Shown here: piece after piece, positions 54,271 through 62,844 of the stretch
Position numbering within the stretch: the first letter of the stretch is position 1
Layout: each line of letters starts with the position of its first letter
Assembly (NCBI RefSeq): GCF_004123835.1
Contig: NZ_MZMU01000003.1
Coordinates: 1,488,001-1,552,000, forward strand
Length of the DNA: 64,000 nucleotides
Direction of reading: 5' to 3'
Source: Rhizobium leguminosarum
Lineage (GTDB): Bacteria; Pseudomonadota; Alphaproteobacteria; Rhizobiales; Rhizobiaceae
The notes under the pieces: model-generated
Database searches by the model: none
The model's input: only the letters and a program-made list of their open reading frames with translations
Told to the model about the DNA's origin: nothing
Made by a program: the position numbers and the translations under genes

Positions 54271-55257
54271 CTACCAGCGCTGATGCACATGCGGCGCGAT
54301 CAGCCGCTCATAGATCTCGCGCGTTGCCGCCATGAGATCGGCCGAAAGCGGCGCAAGGACGGCGGCAGCCGCGTTGGCCCTGGCCTGATCGGCATTGCGG
54401 GCGCCGGGGATGACGACGGTGATTGCGTCGCTCATCAGGATCCAGCGGAGCGCGAAGGCAGCCATAGTCGCGCCCTCGGGTACCAACTTGCGCACCTCTT
54501 CCACCGCCTGCAGGCCGACCTCGAAGGGAACGCCGGCAAAAGTCTCGCCGACATCGAAGGCCTCGCCGTTGCGGTTGAAATTGCGGTGGTCGTCGCTGGC
54601 AAAATGTGTGTCCCGGGTGATCTTGCCGGAGAGAAGACCGCTGGCGAGCGGCACGCGGGCGATGATCGCCACATTCCTGCGGCGTGCTTCCTGGAAGAAC
54701 AGGTGATCGGGGCGCTGGCGGAAGATGTTGTAGATGATCTGGATGCTGACGACGCCGGGATATTCGATCGCCTTCAGGCCGTCCTCGACCTTTTCGACGC
54801 TGACGCCGTAGCCTTTGATCTTGCCGGCCTTCTGCAGTTCGTTCAGGCCCTCGAAGACCTCGGGCTGGTAAAGCACGTCGCGCGGCGGGCAATGGAGCTG
54901 CACGAGGTCGAGACTGTCGACGGCAAGATTCGCGAGGCTGCGGTCGATAAAGCCTTCAAGATTAGCCTTTGTGTAGCCTTCCGCGACATGCGGGTTGAGG
55001 CGGCGGCCCGCCTTGGTGGCGACCATCGGCCGTTCGCCGCCGCGCGTCTTCAGCACGTCGGCGATGATCTTTTCCGAGCGGCCATCGCCATAAACGTCTG
55101 CCGTATCGATGAAGGTCATGCCGGCATCGAGGGCGGCATTCAGTGCCGCGCGCCCGTCCGCCTCGCTGATATCGCCCCAGGAGCCGCCGATCTGCCAGGC
55201 GCCGAAGCCGACATTGGTGACGGTGAAGGGCATCCGGCCGAAAGCATGGTGTTTCAT
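54271..55257 (-). CDS. Aldo/keto reductase
   Basis: A 328-residue NAD(P)H-dependent oxidoreductase with the TIM-barrel pattern. The catalytic tetrad is complete: Asp and Tyr in FIDTADVYGDGRSE, Lys in VATKAG, His in LVQLHCPP. The cofactor end is IPGARNADQARANAAAA. It has the general AKR shape of the YajO/Tas group. The start MKHHAFGRMPFTVTNVGFGA is standard, with AGGAGAAT upstream on the minus strand. The substrate is unknown. It is divergent from the cupin gene, with a diverged repeat copy between them. Confidence 0.93.
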   Translation of the reverse strand: MKHHAFGRMPFTVTNVGFGAWQIGGSWGDISEADGRAALNAALDAGMTFIDTADVYGDGRSEKIIADVLKTRGGERPMVATKAGRRLNPHVAEGYTKANLEGFIDRSLANLAVDSLDLVQLHCPPRDVLYQPEVFEGLNELQKAGKIKGYGVSVEKVEDGLKAIEYPGVVSIQIIYNIFRQRPDHLFFQEARRRNVAIIARVPLASGLLSGKITRDTHFASDDHRNFNRNGEAFDVGETFAGVPFEVGLQAVEEVRKLVPEGATMAAFALRWILMSDAITVVIPGARNADQARANAAAAVLAPLSADLMAATREIYERLIAPHVHQRW

Positions 55258-55274
55258 GAAAAATTCTCCTTACT

Positions 55275-55365
55275 GCATGTCGCCCGGACGTGTGCGGGGA
55301 CAACGACATGCATAAAAACAAAGAGCCAAAGCACGTCGCATGATTCAAGCAAGATGCGACGCGCT
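55275..55365. repeat. Diverged third copy of the 108-bp repeat
   Basis: GCATGTCG and ACAACGACATGCATAAAAAC align with the copies at 20693-20800 and 55892-55999. The internal and right parts have changed, and the closing GCTTTAG has been lost. Confidence 0.65.
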
Positions 55366-55493
55366 GATGAAAGACACTGGCACTATCAGCCGGGTGACTT
55401 TGCGGCAATTGTCGATCCGGCTTTGATTGGTCGCCCCGATGAAATATCGTTTTGCTACAAGGCTTCAACCGCATGGATGGAAAAGGAAAGATC

Positions 55494-55895
55494 ATGGAGA
55501 TCAAACCCGTCGGCTCTCGCCCCTCGACGAAGCCACCGGCCGACTATTTCACCGGCGCCGTTCGCCAGGATCCGCTGATGGAAACGCCGGCGCCGGCACG
55601 GGCGAGGGCGGTCTCCGTCACCTTCGAACCCGGCGCCCGCACGGCCTGGCATACGCATCCGCTCGGCCAGACGCTGATCGTGACATCAGGCAAGGGCCTC
55701 GCCCAGAATTGGGGTGGGGACATCCGCGAGATCCGCGCCGGCGATACCGTCTGGTTCGCGCCGGGCGAAAAACATTGGCATGGTGCTGCCCCGGATACGG
55801 CGATGACGCACATCGCCATTCATGAGGCGCTGGACGGCAATCACGTCGACTGGATGGAAAAGGTCAGCGACGAGCAATATTCCGGCCAAGCTTAA
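55494..55895 (+). CDS. Cupin protein related to bacterial (R)-hydroxynitrile lyases
   Basis: A 133-residue single-domain cupin. AAGGAAAG precedes the ATG at 55494. The pattern [33 protein letters not shown] and [20 protein letters not shown] is very close to the Mn-dependent cupin hydroxynitrile lyases of acidobacteria. The metal-site residues His-x-His (HTHP), Gln (GQTL) and His (KHWHG) are present. Natural roles of these proteins are unclear; many are thought to act on other substrates. The TAA stop is supplied by the dispersed repeat that begins at 55892. Confidence 0.9.
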   Translation: MEIKPVGSRPSTKPPADYFTGAVRQDPLMETPAPARARAVSVTFEPGARTAWHTHPLGQTLIVTSGKGLAQNWGGDIREIRAGDTVWFAPGEKHWHGAAPDTAMTHIAIHEALDGNHVDWMEKVSDEQYSGQA

Positions 55896-55999
55896 AGCAT
55901 GTCACGCAAAAGTGTGCAGCGGTTTTGCGGTAAAGACATGCGCAAAACCAAGGACCTAAAGCGCGTGAAGCGAATCTGAAAGATCGCGCCGCGCTTTAG
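55892..55999. repeat. 108-bp dispersed repeat, copy 2
   Basis: Copy of the element at 20693-20800, bounded by TTAAAGC and GCTTTAG with both inner palindromes kept. Its first bases form the stop codon of the cupin gene, and its right end lies 5 bp from the stop of the convergent methyltransferase gene. Confidence 0.88.
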
Positions 56000-56004
56000 A
56001 CTGA

Positions 56005-56610
56005 TCAGAGCCGCTTCAGGCAATAGGAAAAATGCGCGTGCGATTCGACCGTCAGGAACTCGAATTGCCAGCCATAGTCCTTGCAGAATTTGGTAACCGC
56101 CTCGACGACACCATAGACGATCGGCTTGACCGTATTGCCGGTGCAGAAATCGTGCCCGGCAATGCGCCCCGTCCGCTTCACCTTCTTTTCGCAGAGCAGG
56201 AGTTCCTGCCAGGTGAGCTCGAAGGAATGATCGGTATCGATATAGGCCCAGTCGAGGAAATCGTCCTCGAATTCGGCAAGCTTGTCGAGCGATGTGCCCT
56301 GCATCAGGTGCAGCCGGCCGGCTTCGATCTCGGCGGCGAAATTCGTGTGGATCGAGTCGAGCCCGGAGCTGTAGCGATCCATCGACCAGGGATCGATGAG
56401 GTAGAGCTGCGCCGGTCGGTTCTTTTCCAGGATCTCCGCCGTATATTCGCCGAAGGCTGCCCCGACCTCGACGCCGATGCCGCCGTTCGGGATCCGATAA
56501 AGCAATTCGCCGCGATCCGGCAGCAGCCGGGCGTTTTCCATATGATGGGCGCTGAGCGGAGTGCGCGGCATGCTCGCCCGGAGCGCCTGCCTATCTTCAC
56601 GTGTCTTCAT
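56005..56610 (-). CDS. Class I SAM-dependent methyltransferase (Methyltransf_24-like)
   Basis: A 201-residue enzyme. The SAM loop is GIGVEVGAAFGEYTAEILEK, the motif II acid is LYLIDPWS, and the later motif is FLDWAYIDTDHSFELTWQELL followed by GRIAGHDF. This is the pattern of Methyltransf_24, which acts on sugars or small hydroxylated compounds. The start at 56610 gives the common length; the frame is open to 57162, overlapping another gene. The target is unknown. Confidence 0.85.
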   Translation of the reverse strand: MKTREDRQALRASMPRTPLSAHHMENARLLPDRGELLYRIPNGGIGVEVGAAFGEYTAEILEKNRPAQLYLIDPWSMDRYSSGLDSIHTNFAAEIEAGRLHLMQGTSLDKLAEFEDDFLDWAYIDTDHSFELTWQELLLCEKKVKRTGRIAGHDFCTGNTVKPIVYGVVEAVTKFCKDYGWQFEFLTVESHAHFSYCLKRL

Positions 56611-56775
56611 CTGTGATCTCGGGATTGCGGGCGACTGACGGCCCTGATGCGGTTTGACGGGAAGGTAGGAGCAGCCGGCACCGATGACAACCGCATGACA
56701 GGAATTTGCTTCTTTCGAACAAACCGCTAAGTTCCATCTGTGAACTGACGAAAAAGCCTCGGGAGGAGCGATTTC

Positions 56776-57129
56776 ATGAGACGCATGTGGCCTGAAGAAT
56801 TCAACGCCATCATCAGCGGAGCTGAGGAGGTGATGTTGGAAACACCAGCCGAGGCCGGCGAAGCGCCGCTGCAGCGCAAGGCGCTGAAGGCGCGAATCAC
56901 CATGCAGGATTACGAGCGGATCTGGCCGCTCGCCGAGATGCGCTTCCGGCTTGGCGAAAGAGATGGCAAGGCCATCACGCTGATCACCACCAATCCCCAT
57001 TACCACGCGTGGCACCCGAAGGACGGCGGCAGCGTCGATTCCGTGTCGGACAGTGGCCGCCGTTACAAGACGGATTATCTCGTCGTGCACTTCCTGCTCG
57101 ACGACGTGAAGGAAACGTCTCCCGCCTGA
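56776..57129 (+). CDS. Conserved hypothetical protein (117 aa)
   Basis: A 117-residue soluble protein preceded by a strong ribosome site (CGGGAGGAGCGATTTC). Features are MRRMWPEEFNAIISG at the start, a helical linker, and a beta-rich end with TNPHYHAWHPKDGG and YKTDYLVVHFLLDDV. I do not recognise a family with a known function. Similar proteins seem limited to rhizobia. It is divergent from the methyltransferase and about 130 bp upstream of the peroxidase gene. Confidence 0.75.
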   Translation: MRRMWPEEFNAIISGAEEVMLETPAEAGEAPLQRKALKARITMQDYERIWPLAEMRFRLGERDGKAITLITTNPHYHAWHPKDGGSVDSVSDSGRRYKTDYLVVHFLLDDVKETSPA

Positions 57130-57262
57130 GGTGCTGAGGCCCGGTGCGGCCGGAAGCCGCACCGGCGTCCTGTGGAAGCCAAGTTGATCCCGACGCTGAT
57201 GACAACGGCGGCGATATCGCTAAGCTCGGGCGAAACATATTCTTACGAAATTGGAGGTTCCC

Positions 57263-57808
57263 GTGACGGGCAATGTGCTGGATATCCCGGTCAAGACCGT
57301 GGATGGTCGCGAGACCACGCTCAACGAATACAAGGGCAGGGTGCTCCTGGTCGTCAATGTCGCCTCGAAATGCGGGCTCACGCCGCAATATGAGGGGCTG
57401 GAAAAGCTCTATGGCGAAAAGCGTGAACGCGGCTTTGTCATCGCCGCTTTTCCCGCCAACGACTTCAAGGGCCAGGAGCCCGGCACCGACGCCGAAATCC
57501 TCGACTTCTGCACCAGCACCTATGACGTCACCTTCCCGATCTTCTCGAAAATCTCGGTCAAGGGCGAGGCGCAGCATCCGCTTTACCGGCAATTGACCAA
57601 GTCGGGTGTGAAGACGACGGGCGACGGCCCGATGCGCGAACGCCTGAAATCCCACGGCATGACAGGCGATGAGGACGACATCCTCTGGAACTTCGAAAAA
57701 TTCCTGATCGGCCGCGACGGCAAAGTCGCCGCCCGCTTTGCGCCTGACGTGACGGCGGATGATTCGCGGCTGGTTTCGGCGGTGGAGAGAGAACTGGCGA
57801 AGGGATGA
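57263..57808 (+). CDS. Glutathione peroxidase family protein (BtuE/Gpx)
   Basis: A 181-residue thioredoxin-fold peroxidase. It has a GTG start at 57263 with TTGGAGG upstream; a longer frame to 57251 exists. The peroxidatic Cys is in VNVASKCGLTPQY and the Trp is in WNFEKFL. The usual FPCNQF motif reads FPANDFKGQEPG, so the second Cys and the Gln are replaced by Ala and Asp, a change seen in many rhizobial members. It should reduce lipid and organic hydroperoxides with thioredoxin or glutathione in the cytoplasm. Monocistronic. Confidence 0.92.
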   Translation: MTGNVLDIPVKTVDGRETTLNEYKGRVLLVVNVASKCGLTPQYEGLEKLYGEKRERGFVIAAFPANDFKGQEPGTDAEILDFCTSTYDVTFPIFSKISVKGEAQHPLYRQLTKSGVKTTGDGPMRERLKSHGMTGDEDDILWNFEKFLIGRDGKVAARFAPDVTADDSRLVSAVERELAKG

Positions 57809-57867
57809 AATGACAAGCGATAGGCCCCGCCAGACGGCGAGGCATACCCATTGCCCCGATCAGGCCG

Positions 57868-58266
57868 TCACATCTGCGTCAGAGAAAATGAGAAGGCGCA
57901 TCGGGCGCCGCTCATAAATGAAACGCGATTTTGGAAAAACGAAAACGTATATTCATCGCCAGTTTGACCGCGGTCTTTAAAGGACGCCGGAAATCGGTTG
58001 ATTGTGCTGAAGACGCCGCGCTGGCTGGTTTTCTTGATTTCCAGGCTGCAGGCTGAATTGTCGGCATCGACCGAAAAATTAATCGGCAGATCGGACGGCA
58101 TTCTCAGGAGATAGGTGCTGGCTTCACGCGCTGGGGTTTCTCCCGAGGTCGTCATGGTCTGATCCGCGGCAGACAGGAAAACCTCTTGCGCTGGCTCTCT
58201 GGCAATGCACGGCGGCGCAGCCACGCTGGCGAGAAGCAGCGTAGAGATGATGGCAACGGTTTTCAT
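57868..58266 (-). CDS. Small exported protein of unknown function
   Basis: A 132-residue protein with a signal peptide (MKTVAIISTLLLASVAAPPC, cleaved near CIA-RE). AGGAGA is upstream of the ATG. Two later Cys residues (in NSACSLEIKK and GARCAFSFS) could form a disulfide. The mature part is beta-rich and resembles no family that I can name. A periplasmic location is expected. It is convergent with the peroxidase gene. Confidence 0.72.
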   Translation of the reverse strand: MKTVAIISTLLLASVAAPPCIAREPAQEVFLSAADQTMTTSGETPAREASTYLLRMPSDLPINFSVDADNSACSLEIKKTSQRGVFSTINRFPASFKDRGQTGDEYTFSFFQNRVSFMSGARCAFSFSLTQM

Positions 58267-58367
58267 GAGGTGTCTCCTGACAAAACACCTTGCGCAGATC
58301 GTGACCGGATTAGCGAGCTAATTCGGGACCCTAACTCTGATGAACAAGTTGCGAGAAAGTTTGGTAA

Positions 58368-58443
58368 TGGTGGGCGATGACGGACTCGAACCGCCGACAT
58401 CCTCGGTGTAAACGAGGCGCTCTACCAACTGAGCTAATCGCCC
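58368..58443 (-). tRNA. tRNA-Val (TAC)
   Basis: A 76-nt tRNA on the minus strand with acceptor GGGCGAT/ATCGCCC, anticodon loop TTTACAC (anticodon TAC), T-arm GGTTCGAGTCC and encoded CCA. Confidence 0.97.
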
Positions 58444-58847
58444 ATCGCAAACGAAGCCGGATCGGCCTGCCGCGTTGGTGGCCGTGATCTATGCGGATCG
58501 CGGCAAAACCGCAAGAGTGTTTGTGAAGATTTTTTGATTTTTTTGGTGGTGGTCCCGTGTCTTGCAGTGCCGCTTAGGCTCGGCTCGGCTGTGGAAAAGT
58601 GAGGCGAGGGCGGCGAGCATGCCCGTTTCGAAGGCGCTGCGTTTGCGCCTGAGCATCGCTGCGGAAGACGGAAGTGCCGGCTTTTGTTCGTCCGGCGCCC
58701 AAGCCGCCGAAACAATTCACGAACTGTCATGGTTTTGTCTCCAAACCTGCTTGACACTAAAAGGCGAACCCCGTAGTTAGCCGCTCATCGAAACGGGCAG
58801 CCGTTTTGGAGAGGGTGCGAAGGCATCCGGACTGCTTGAAATGAATT
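58444..58847. other. 404-bp gap between divergent tRNA-Val and tRNA-Asp
   Basis: No convincing gene. A 72-codon frame at 58562 has no family resemblance and no ribosome site. The stretch should contain promoters for tRNA-Val (minus) and tRNA-Asp (plus); TTGACA at 58751-58756 is a candidate -35 on the plus strand. Confidence 0.5.
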
Positions 58848-58924
58848 GCGGGTGTAGCTCAGTTGGTTAGAGTGCCGGCCTGTCACGCCGGAGGTCGCGG
58901 GTTCGAGCCCCGTCACTCGCGCCA
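58848..58924 (+). tRNA. tRNA-Asp (GTC), copy 1
   Basis: A 77-nt tRNA with acceptor GCGGGTG/CACTCGC, anticodon stem CCGGC/GCCGG, loop CTGTCAC (anticodon GTC) and encoded CCA. Confidence 0.97.
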
Positions 58925-59008
58925 TTTCAAGTTTTGTAAAACGCAAATGCGATTTGTCGTTTGTCCGGTTCTCTTCATCCTCGCGGCCGCAAAGTGGCCG
59001 ATCAATGC

Positions 59009-59085
59009 GCGGGTGTAGCTCAGTCGGTTAGAGTGCCGGCCTGTCACGCCGGAGGTCGCGGGTTCGAGCCCCGTCACTCGCGCCA
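59009..59085 (+). tRNA. tRNA-Asp (GTC), copy 2
   Basis: A 77-nt tRNA that differs from copy 1 at one D-loop base (CAGTCGG against CAGTTGG). Anticodon GTC, CCA encoded. It lies 84 bp after copy 1, a tandem duplication. Confidence 0.97.
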
Positions 59086-59331
59086 TTTCTTCCGAAAGCC
59101 ATGCAGTTTCCGATGGTCAGGCATGCAGGTTCAAACGGCTTGCACGGATTTGTCGCGACATCGTTGCATCTGCTTGATAATGTCCGCGCGACACGCGTCG
59201 AATTGCCTCTGTAAAAGTCTTGCGCCGGGGCTTCGGCTGCGCTAACCACGGCTTGTTGCAACGCACGTTCGCTTGCCGGGCATTTGCCCAAATGCGCCCC
59301 CTGGCGTCTCCGGCAAGCAGGGATGAACATG

Positions 59332-59697
59332 ATGACTGAACTGCTCAGTTCTTATATTCCGATCGCTATCTTCATTGCTATTGCGCTCGTTATCGGCCTG
59401 GCGCTGCTCATTGCGCCGTTCGCCGTGGCTTTCAAAGCGCCTGATTCGGAAAAGCTCTCGGCTTACGAATGCGGCTTCAACGCTTTCGACGACGCCCGCA
59501 TGAAGTTCGACATCCGCTTCTATCTCGTGTCGATTCTCTTCATCATCTTCGACCTCGAAGTCGCCTTCCTCTTTCCCTGGGCCGTGTCTTTCGGCGCCAT
59601 CGGCTGGTTCGGCTTCTGGTCCATGATGGTCTTCCTTCTCGTGCTGACCATCGGCTTTATCTATGAATGGAAGAAGGGAGCCCTGGAATGGGAGTAG
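59332..59697 (+). CDS. nuoA: NADH-quinone oxidoreductase subunit A
   Basis: A 121-residue membrane subunit of complex I with three helices. It has the conserved [21 protein letters not shown] loop and the acidic [11 protein letters not shown]. Start [11 protein letters not shown] at 59332; ATGs at 59323 and 59329 are just upstream, and AGGG lies at 59318. It opens the nuo operon and overlaps nuoB by 10 bp. Confidence 0.97.
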   Translation: MTELLSSYIPIAIFIAIALVIGLALLIAPFAVAFKAPDSEKLSAYECGFNAFDDARMKFDIRFYLVSILFIIFDLEVAFLFPWAVSFGAIGWFGFWSMMVFLLVLTIGFIYEWKKGALEWE

Positions 59698-60272
59698 CCC
59701 CTGTGAGCAATCAGCCGCTCGTCGCAGAGCAGCCGAAGGGGATCATCGATCCCTCGACCGGCAAGCCGATCGGCAGCAACGACCCATTTTTCGGTGAGAT
59801 CAACAACGAGCTTGCCGACAAGGGTTTTCTCGTCACCTCGACCGACGAGCTGATCAATTGGGCCCGTACCGGCTCGCTGATGTGGATGACCTTCGGTCTT
59901 GCCTGTTGCGCCGTCGAAATGATGCAGCTGTCCATGCCGCGTTACGACGTCGAGCGCTTCGGTTTTGCGCCGCGCGCTTCGCCGCGCCAGTCCGACGTGA
60001 TGATCGTCGCCGGCACGCTGACCAACAAGATGGCGCCGGCGCTGCGCAAGGTCTACGACCAGATGCCCGAGCCGCGTTATGTCATCTCGATGGGCTCCTG
60101 CGCCAACGGCGGCGGCTATTATCACTATTCCTATTCGGTGGTGCGCGGTTGCGACCGCATCGTGCCGATCGACATCTACGTGCCGGGCTGTCCTCCCACG
60201 GCAGAGGCGCTGCTTTACGGCGTGCTTCTGCTGCAGAAGAAGATCCGGCGTACCGGCACGATCGAACGCTAA
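59688..60272 (+). CDS. nuoB: NADH-quinone oxidoreductase subunit B
   Basis: A 194-residue peripheral subunit that binds the terminal [4Fe-4S] cluster N2. The ligands are Cys73-Cys74 (GLACCAVE), Cys138 ([10 protein letters not shown]) and Cys168 (VPGCPPT). The start at 59688 overlaps the nuoA end and matches rhizobial homologues. It passes electrons to quinone at the interface with NuoD. Confidence 0.97.
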   Translation: MGVAPVSNQPLVAEQPKGIIDPSTGKPIGSNDPFFGEINNELADKGFLVTSTDELINWARTGSLMWMTFGLACCAVEMMQLSMPRYDVERFGFAPRASPRQSDVMIVAGTLTNKMAPALRKVYDQMPEPRYVISMGSCANGGGYYHYSYSVVRGCDRIVPIDIYVPGCPPTAEALLYGVLLLQKKIRRTGTIER

Positions 60273-60290
60273 GGGTTAAGGACAAGGCAT

Positions 60291-60893
60291 ATGAGTGAAG
60301 CCCTGACTGAGCTTGCGTCCTACCTTGGCGAAGCGCGCGGCAATCTGATCGCCGCATCGCAGATGAAGTATGGCGAGCTGACGCTGACGACGACGGGTGA
60401 AAACGTGGTCGCGCTTCTGACCTTCCTGCGCGACGACGCCAAATGCGGTTTCATCAATCTGATCGATATTTGCGGCGTCGACTGGCCGCAGCGCGAGCTG
60501 CGTTTCGACGTCGTCTACCACCTGCTGTCGCCGAAGAAGAACCTGCGCATCCGCGTCAAGGTCGCGACCGACGAGGATACGCCGGTTCCGTCGGCCTGCC
60601 CCGTCTATCCGGGCGCCGACTGGTTCGAGCGCGAGACCTGGGACATGTACGGCGTGCTCTTCACCGGCCATCCGGACCTGCGCCGCATCCTGACCGACTA
60701 CGGCTTCGAAGGCCATCCGCTGCGCAAGGATTTCCCGACCACCGGTTTCGTCGAGGTTCGCTACGACGACGCGGCAAAGCGAGTCGTCTACGAGCCGGTC
60801 GAGCTGAAGCAGGAATTCCGCAACTTCGACTTTATGTCGCCCTGGGAGGGGACTGAATATGTTCTCCCCGGTGATGAAAAGGCGAAGCAGTGA
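60291..60893 (+). CDS. nuoC: NADH-quinone oxidoreductase subunit C
   Basis: A 200-residue 30-kDa-type subunit. Landmarks are [59 protein letters not shown] and GHPLRKDFP. It sits in the peripheral arm of complex I. The last codons read GDEKAKQ, and the TGA stop (60891-60893) is part of the inverted repeat of the element inserted before nuoD, so the native end may have been longer or shorter. Confidence 0.97.
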   Translation: MSEALTELASYLGEARGNLIAASQMKYGELTLTTTGENVVALLTFLRDDAKCGFINLIDICGVDWPQRELRFDVVYHLLSPKKNLRIRVKVATDEDTPVPSACPVYPGADWFERETWDMYGVLFTGHPDLRRILTDYGFEGHPLRKDFPTTGFVEVRYDDAAKRVVYEPVELKQEFRNFDFMSPWEGTEYVLPGDEKAKQ

Positions 60894-61356
60894 GTAGTGA
60901 GTAGCGGGCAGATATCTGGGTAACGAACGGGAAAATCACTTCCTACCGTGACTTGAAAGTCTGACAATTTGCTATCGAGCTGTCTGTTGTTTGTTATGAG
61001 GTGACGAGAACCTTCCCGCGGGAAGAGATTTATGGGTTGACCAGCCAGATTAGACGATCTTCTGCTTCCGTGGCCGCGAATATCGCGGAGGGATATGGAA
61101 GAGAAAATCGAGGTTCGTTCGCCCAATTTCTCAAGATCGCTCAGGGCTCGTTGAAAGAATTGGAGACGCATTTGATCATCGCCGGACGAATTGGCTTTCT
61201 TCAAGCCTCGGCGTTGGACGAATTGCTCGACCGATGCGACGAAATTGGAAAGATGCTGGGATCGCTTATTCGAAGCGTTCAGCACCGGAAAGCTGATGAA
61301 TAGTGAACGGTTGAAAACTAATCACTACTCACTAGCCACTACTCACTCTAAGCGAG
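60890..61356 (+). mobile_element. IVP/four-helix-bundle insertion element between nuoC and nuoD
   Basis: The left border is GTGAGTAGTGAGTAGCGGG and the right border is AATCACTACTCACTAGCC followed by ACTACTCACTC. They are inverted relative to each other and made of a TAGTGAG heptamer. Between them is one decayed gene of the four-helix-bundle (S23/IVP) family. No transposase is present. This operon position is normally continuous in alphaproteobacteria. I infer a small mobile unit, of the kind that carries these genes into 23S rRNA and intergenic sites elsewhere. Confidence 0.7.
60932..61303 (+). pseudogene. Four-helix-bundle (S23/IVP family) protein, nonsense mutation
   Basis: The reading from 60932 gives KITSYRDLKV, then an in-frame TGA (60962-60964) where the family has Trp (LKVWQ), then QFAIELSVVCYEVTRTFPRE. 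After that come EIYGLTSQIRRSSASVAANI and AEGYGRENRGSFAQFL, the hallmark of TIGR02436. The frame ends at 61303. An intact piece of 100 residues can be read from GTG 61001, but helix 1 is lost. No start codon precedes 60932. The family occurs in bacterial 23S rRNA intervening sequences and as free genes; its function is unsettled. Confidence 0.8.
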
Positions 61357-61365
61357 CTCATCGCC

Positions 61366-62556
61366 ATGACAGAACATAACGTCCGCAACTTCAACATCAA
61401 CTTCGGACCGCAGCATCCGGCGGCGCATGGCGTTCTTCGTCTTGTCCTGGAGCTTGACGGCGAAATTGTGGAGCGTGTCGATCCGCATATCGGCCTTTTG
61501 CATCGCGGCACCGAGAAGCTGATCGAGACAAAGACCTATCTTCAGGCCGTGCCCTATTTCGATCGTCTCGACTACGTCGCGCCGATGAACCAGGAACATG
61601 CCTTTGCGATGGCCGTCGAAAAGCTGCTCGGCATCGAGATCCCGATTCGCGGCCAGCTGATCCGCGTTCTCTATTCGGAAATCGGCCGCATCCTCTCGCA
61701 CCTTCTGAACGTCACGACGCAGGCCATGGACGTCGGCGCGCTGACGCCGCCGCTCTGGGGCTTCGAAGAGCGTGAAAAGCTGATGGTGTTCTACGAGCGC
61801 GCCAGCGGCTCACGCATGCACGCCGCCTATTTCCGTCCGGGTGGCGTCCATCAGGATCTGCCGGAACAGCTCGTGCAGGATATCGGCGCCTGGTGCGACC
61901 CGTTCCTGAAGGCGCTCGACGACATCGACAGCCTGTTGACCGGCAACCGCATCTTCAAGCAGCGCAACGTCGATATCGGCGTGGTCTCGCTGGAGGAATG
62001 CTGGGCCTGGGGCTTCTCCGGCGTCATGGTGCGCGGTTCGGGTGCGGCCTGGGATCTGCGTCGCGCCCAGCCCTATGAATGTTATTCCGATCTCGAATTC
62101 GACATCCCGATCGGCAAGAATGGCGACAACTACGACCGCTATCTGATCCGCATGATAGAGATGCGAGAATCGGTCCGCATCATGAAGCAATGCGTCAACC
62201 GCCTGCTCTCGGATGCCAAGACCGGTCCCTTCTCGTCGATCGACGGCAAGGTCGTGCCGCCGAAGCGTGGCGAGATGAAGCGCTCGATGGAAGCGCTAAT
62301 CCACCACTTCAAGCTCTATACCGAAGGCTACCACGTGCCGGCCGGCGAGGTTTATACCGCCGTCGAGGCGCCGAAGGGCGAGTTCGGCGTCTATCTGGTC
62401 TCCGACGGCAGCAACAAGCCCTACCGCTGCAAGATCCGCGCCCCGGGTTACGCCCATTTGCAGGCGATGGACTTCATGTGCCGCGGCCACCAGCTTGCCG
62501 ACGTCGCGGCCGTTCTCGGCTCGCTCGACATCGTCTTCGGCGAGGTGGATCGCTGA
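61366..62556 (+). CDS. nuoD: NADH-quinone oxidoreductase subunit D
   Basis: A 396-residue 49-kDa-type subunit related to the large subunit of [NiFe] hydrogenases. Landmarks are [56 protein letters not shown] and, at the end, [25 protein letters not shown]. It helps to form the quinone site with NuoB. The ATG lies only 10 bp after the border of the inserted element, so its ribosome site may be provided by the element (GCGAGCTC). Confidence 0.98.
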   Translation: MTEHNVRNFNINFGPQHPAAHGVLRLVLELDGEIVERVDPHIGLLHRGTEKLIETKTYLQAVPYFDRLDYVAPMNQEHAFAMAVEKLLGIEIPIRGQLIRVLYSEIGRILSHLLNVTTQAMDVGALTPPLWGFEEREKLMVFYERASGSRMHAAYFRPGGVHQDLPEQLVQDIGAWCDPFLKALDDIDSLLTGNRIFKQRNVDIGVVSLEECWAWGFSGVMVRGSGAAWDLRRAQPYECYSDLEFDIPIGKNGDNYDRYLIRMIEMRESVRIMKQCVNRLLSDAKTGPFSSIDGKVVPPKRGEMKRSMEALIHHFKLYTEGYHVPAGEVYTAVEAPKGEFGVYLVSDGSNKPYRCKIRAPGYAHLQAMDFMCRGHQLADVAAVLGSLDIVFGEVDR

Positions 62557-62828
62557 TGCAGCTTCTGCCGCTGGCCGTCGCAATCCTTCTTTCGGCATCC
62601 GGGGTTTCGGCTCAGGAGTCCGATAGCCTCGGCACGCCGCTGGGCCATAAGGAAGATACGCCGCCGGCGCAGCAATCGTCCATGGGCGAGCTTTTGTCCA
62701 AGGGCTATCAGATCAAGGCTGCCATTCCGAACGGCAGCAAATTCGTAGTGTTTATGCAAAAAGACCAGTCGGCCTATGCCTGCGAAATGCAGTCTTTGAC
62801 CGCTTCGCGGTGTGGAACCCTAAACTGA
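62556..62828 (+). CDS. Small exported protein within the nuo operon (90 aa)
   Basis: A 90-residue protein. The ATG overlaps the nuoD stop (TGATG). The signal peptide is [20 protein letters not shown]. The mature part has SSMGELLSKGYQIKAAIPNG and two Cys near the end (YACEM, RCGTLN) that could form a disulfide. Similar proteins occur at this position in other rhizobia, and it is absent from the fourteen-subunit complex I, so it may be an accessory periplasmic factor. The role is unknown. Confidence 0.82.
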   Translation: MQLLPLAVAILLSASGVSAQESDSLGTPLGHKEDTPPAQQSSMGELLSKGYQIKAAIPNGSKFVVFMQKDQSAYACEMQSLTASRCGTLN

Positions 62829-62844
62829 CAAGGCGTGAGGAAGA

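Noticed and set aside
58562..58780. 72-codon frame between tRNA genes
   Set aside because: Composition is unlike coding sequence, with no ribosome site or recognisable pattern.
58848..59085. Genomic-island attachment site at the tandem tRNA-Asp genes
   Set aside because: No integrase, no displaced tRNA 3' fragment and normal core genes on both sides; a simple tandem duplication explains the two copies.
61191..61379. 62-codon frame overlapping the end of the four-helix-bundle gene and nuoD start
   Set aside because: It is out of frame with both real genes and includes the heptamer repeats, so it is a by-product of the element border.
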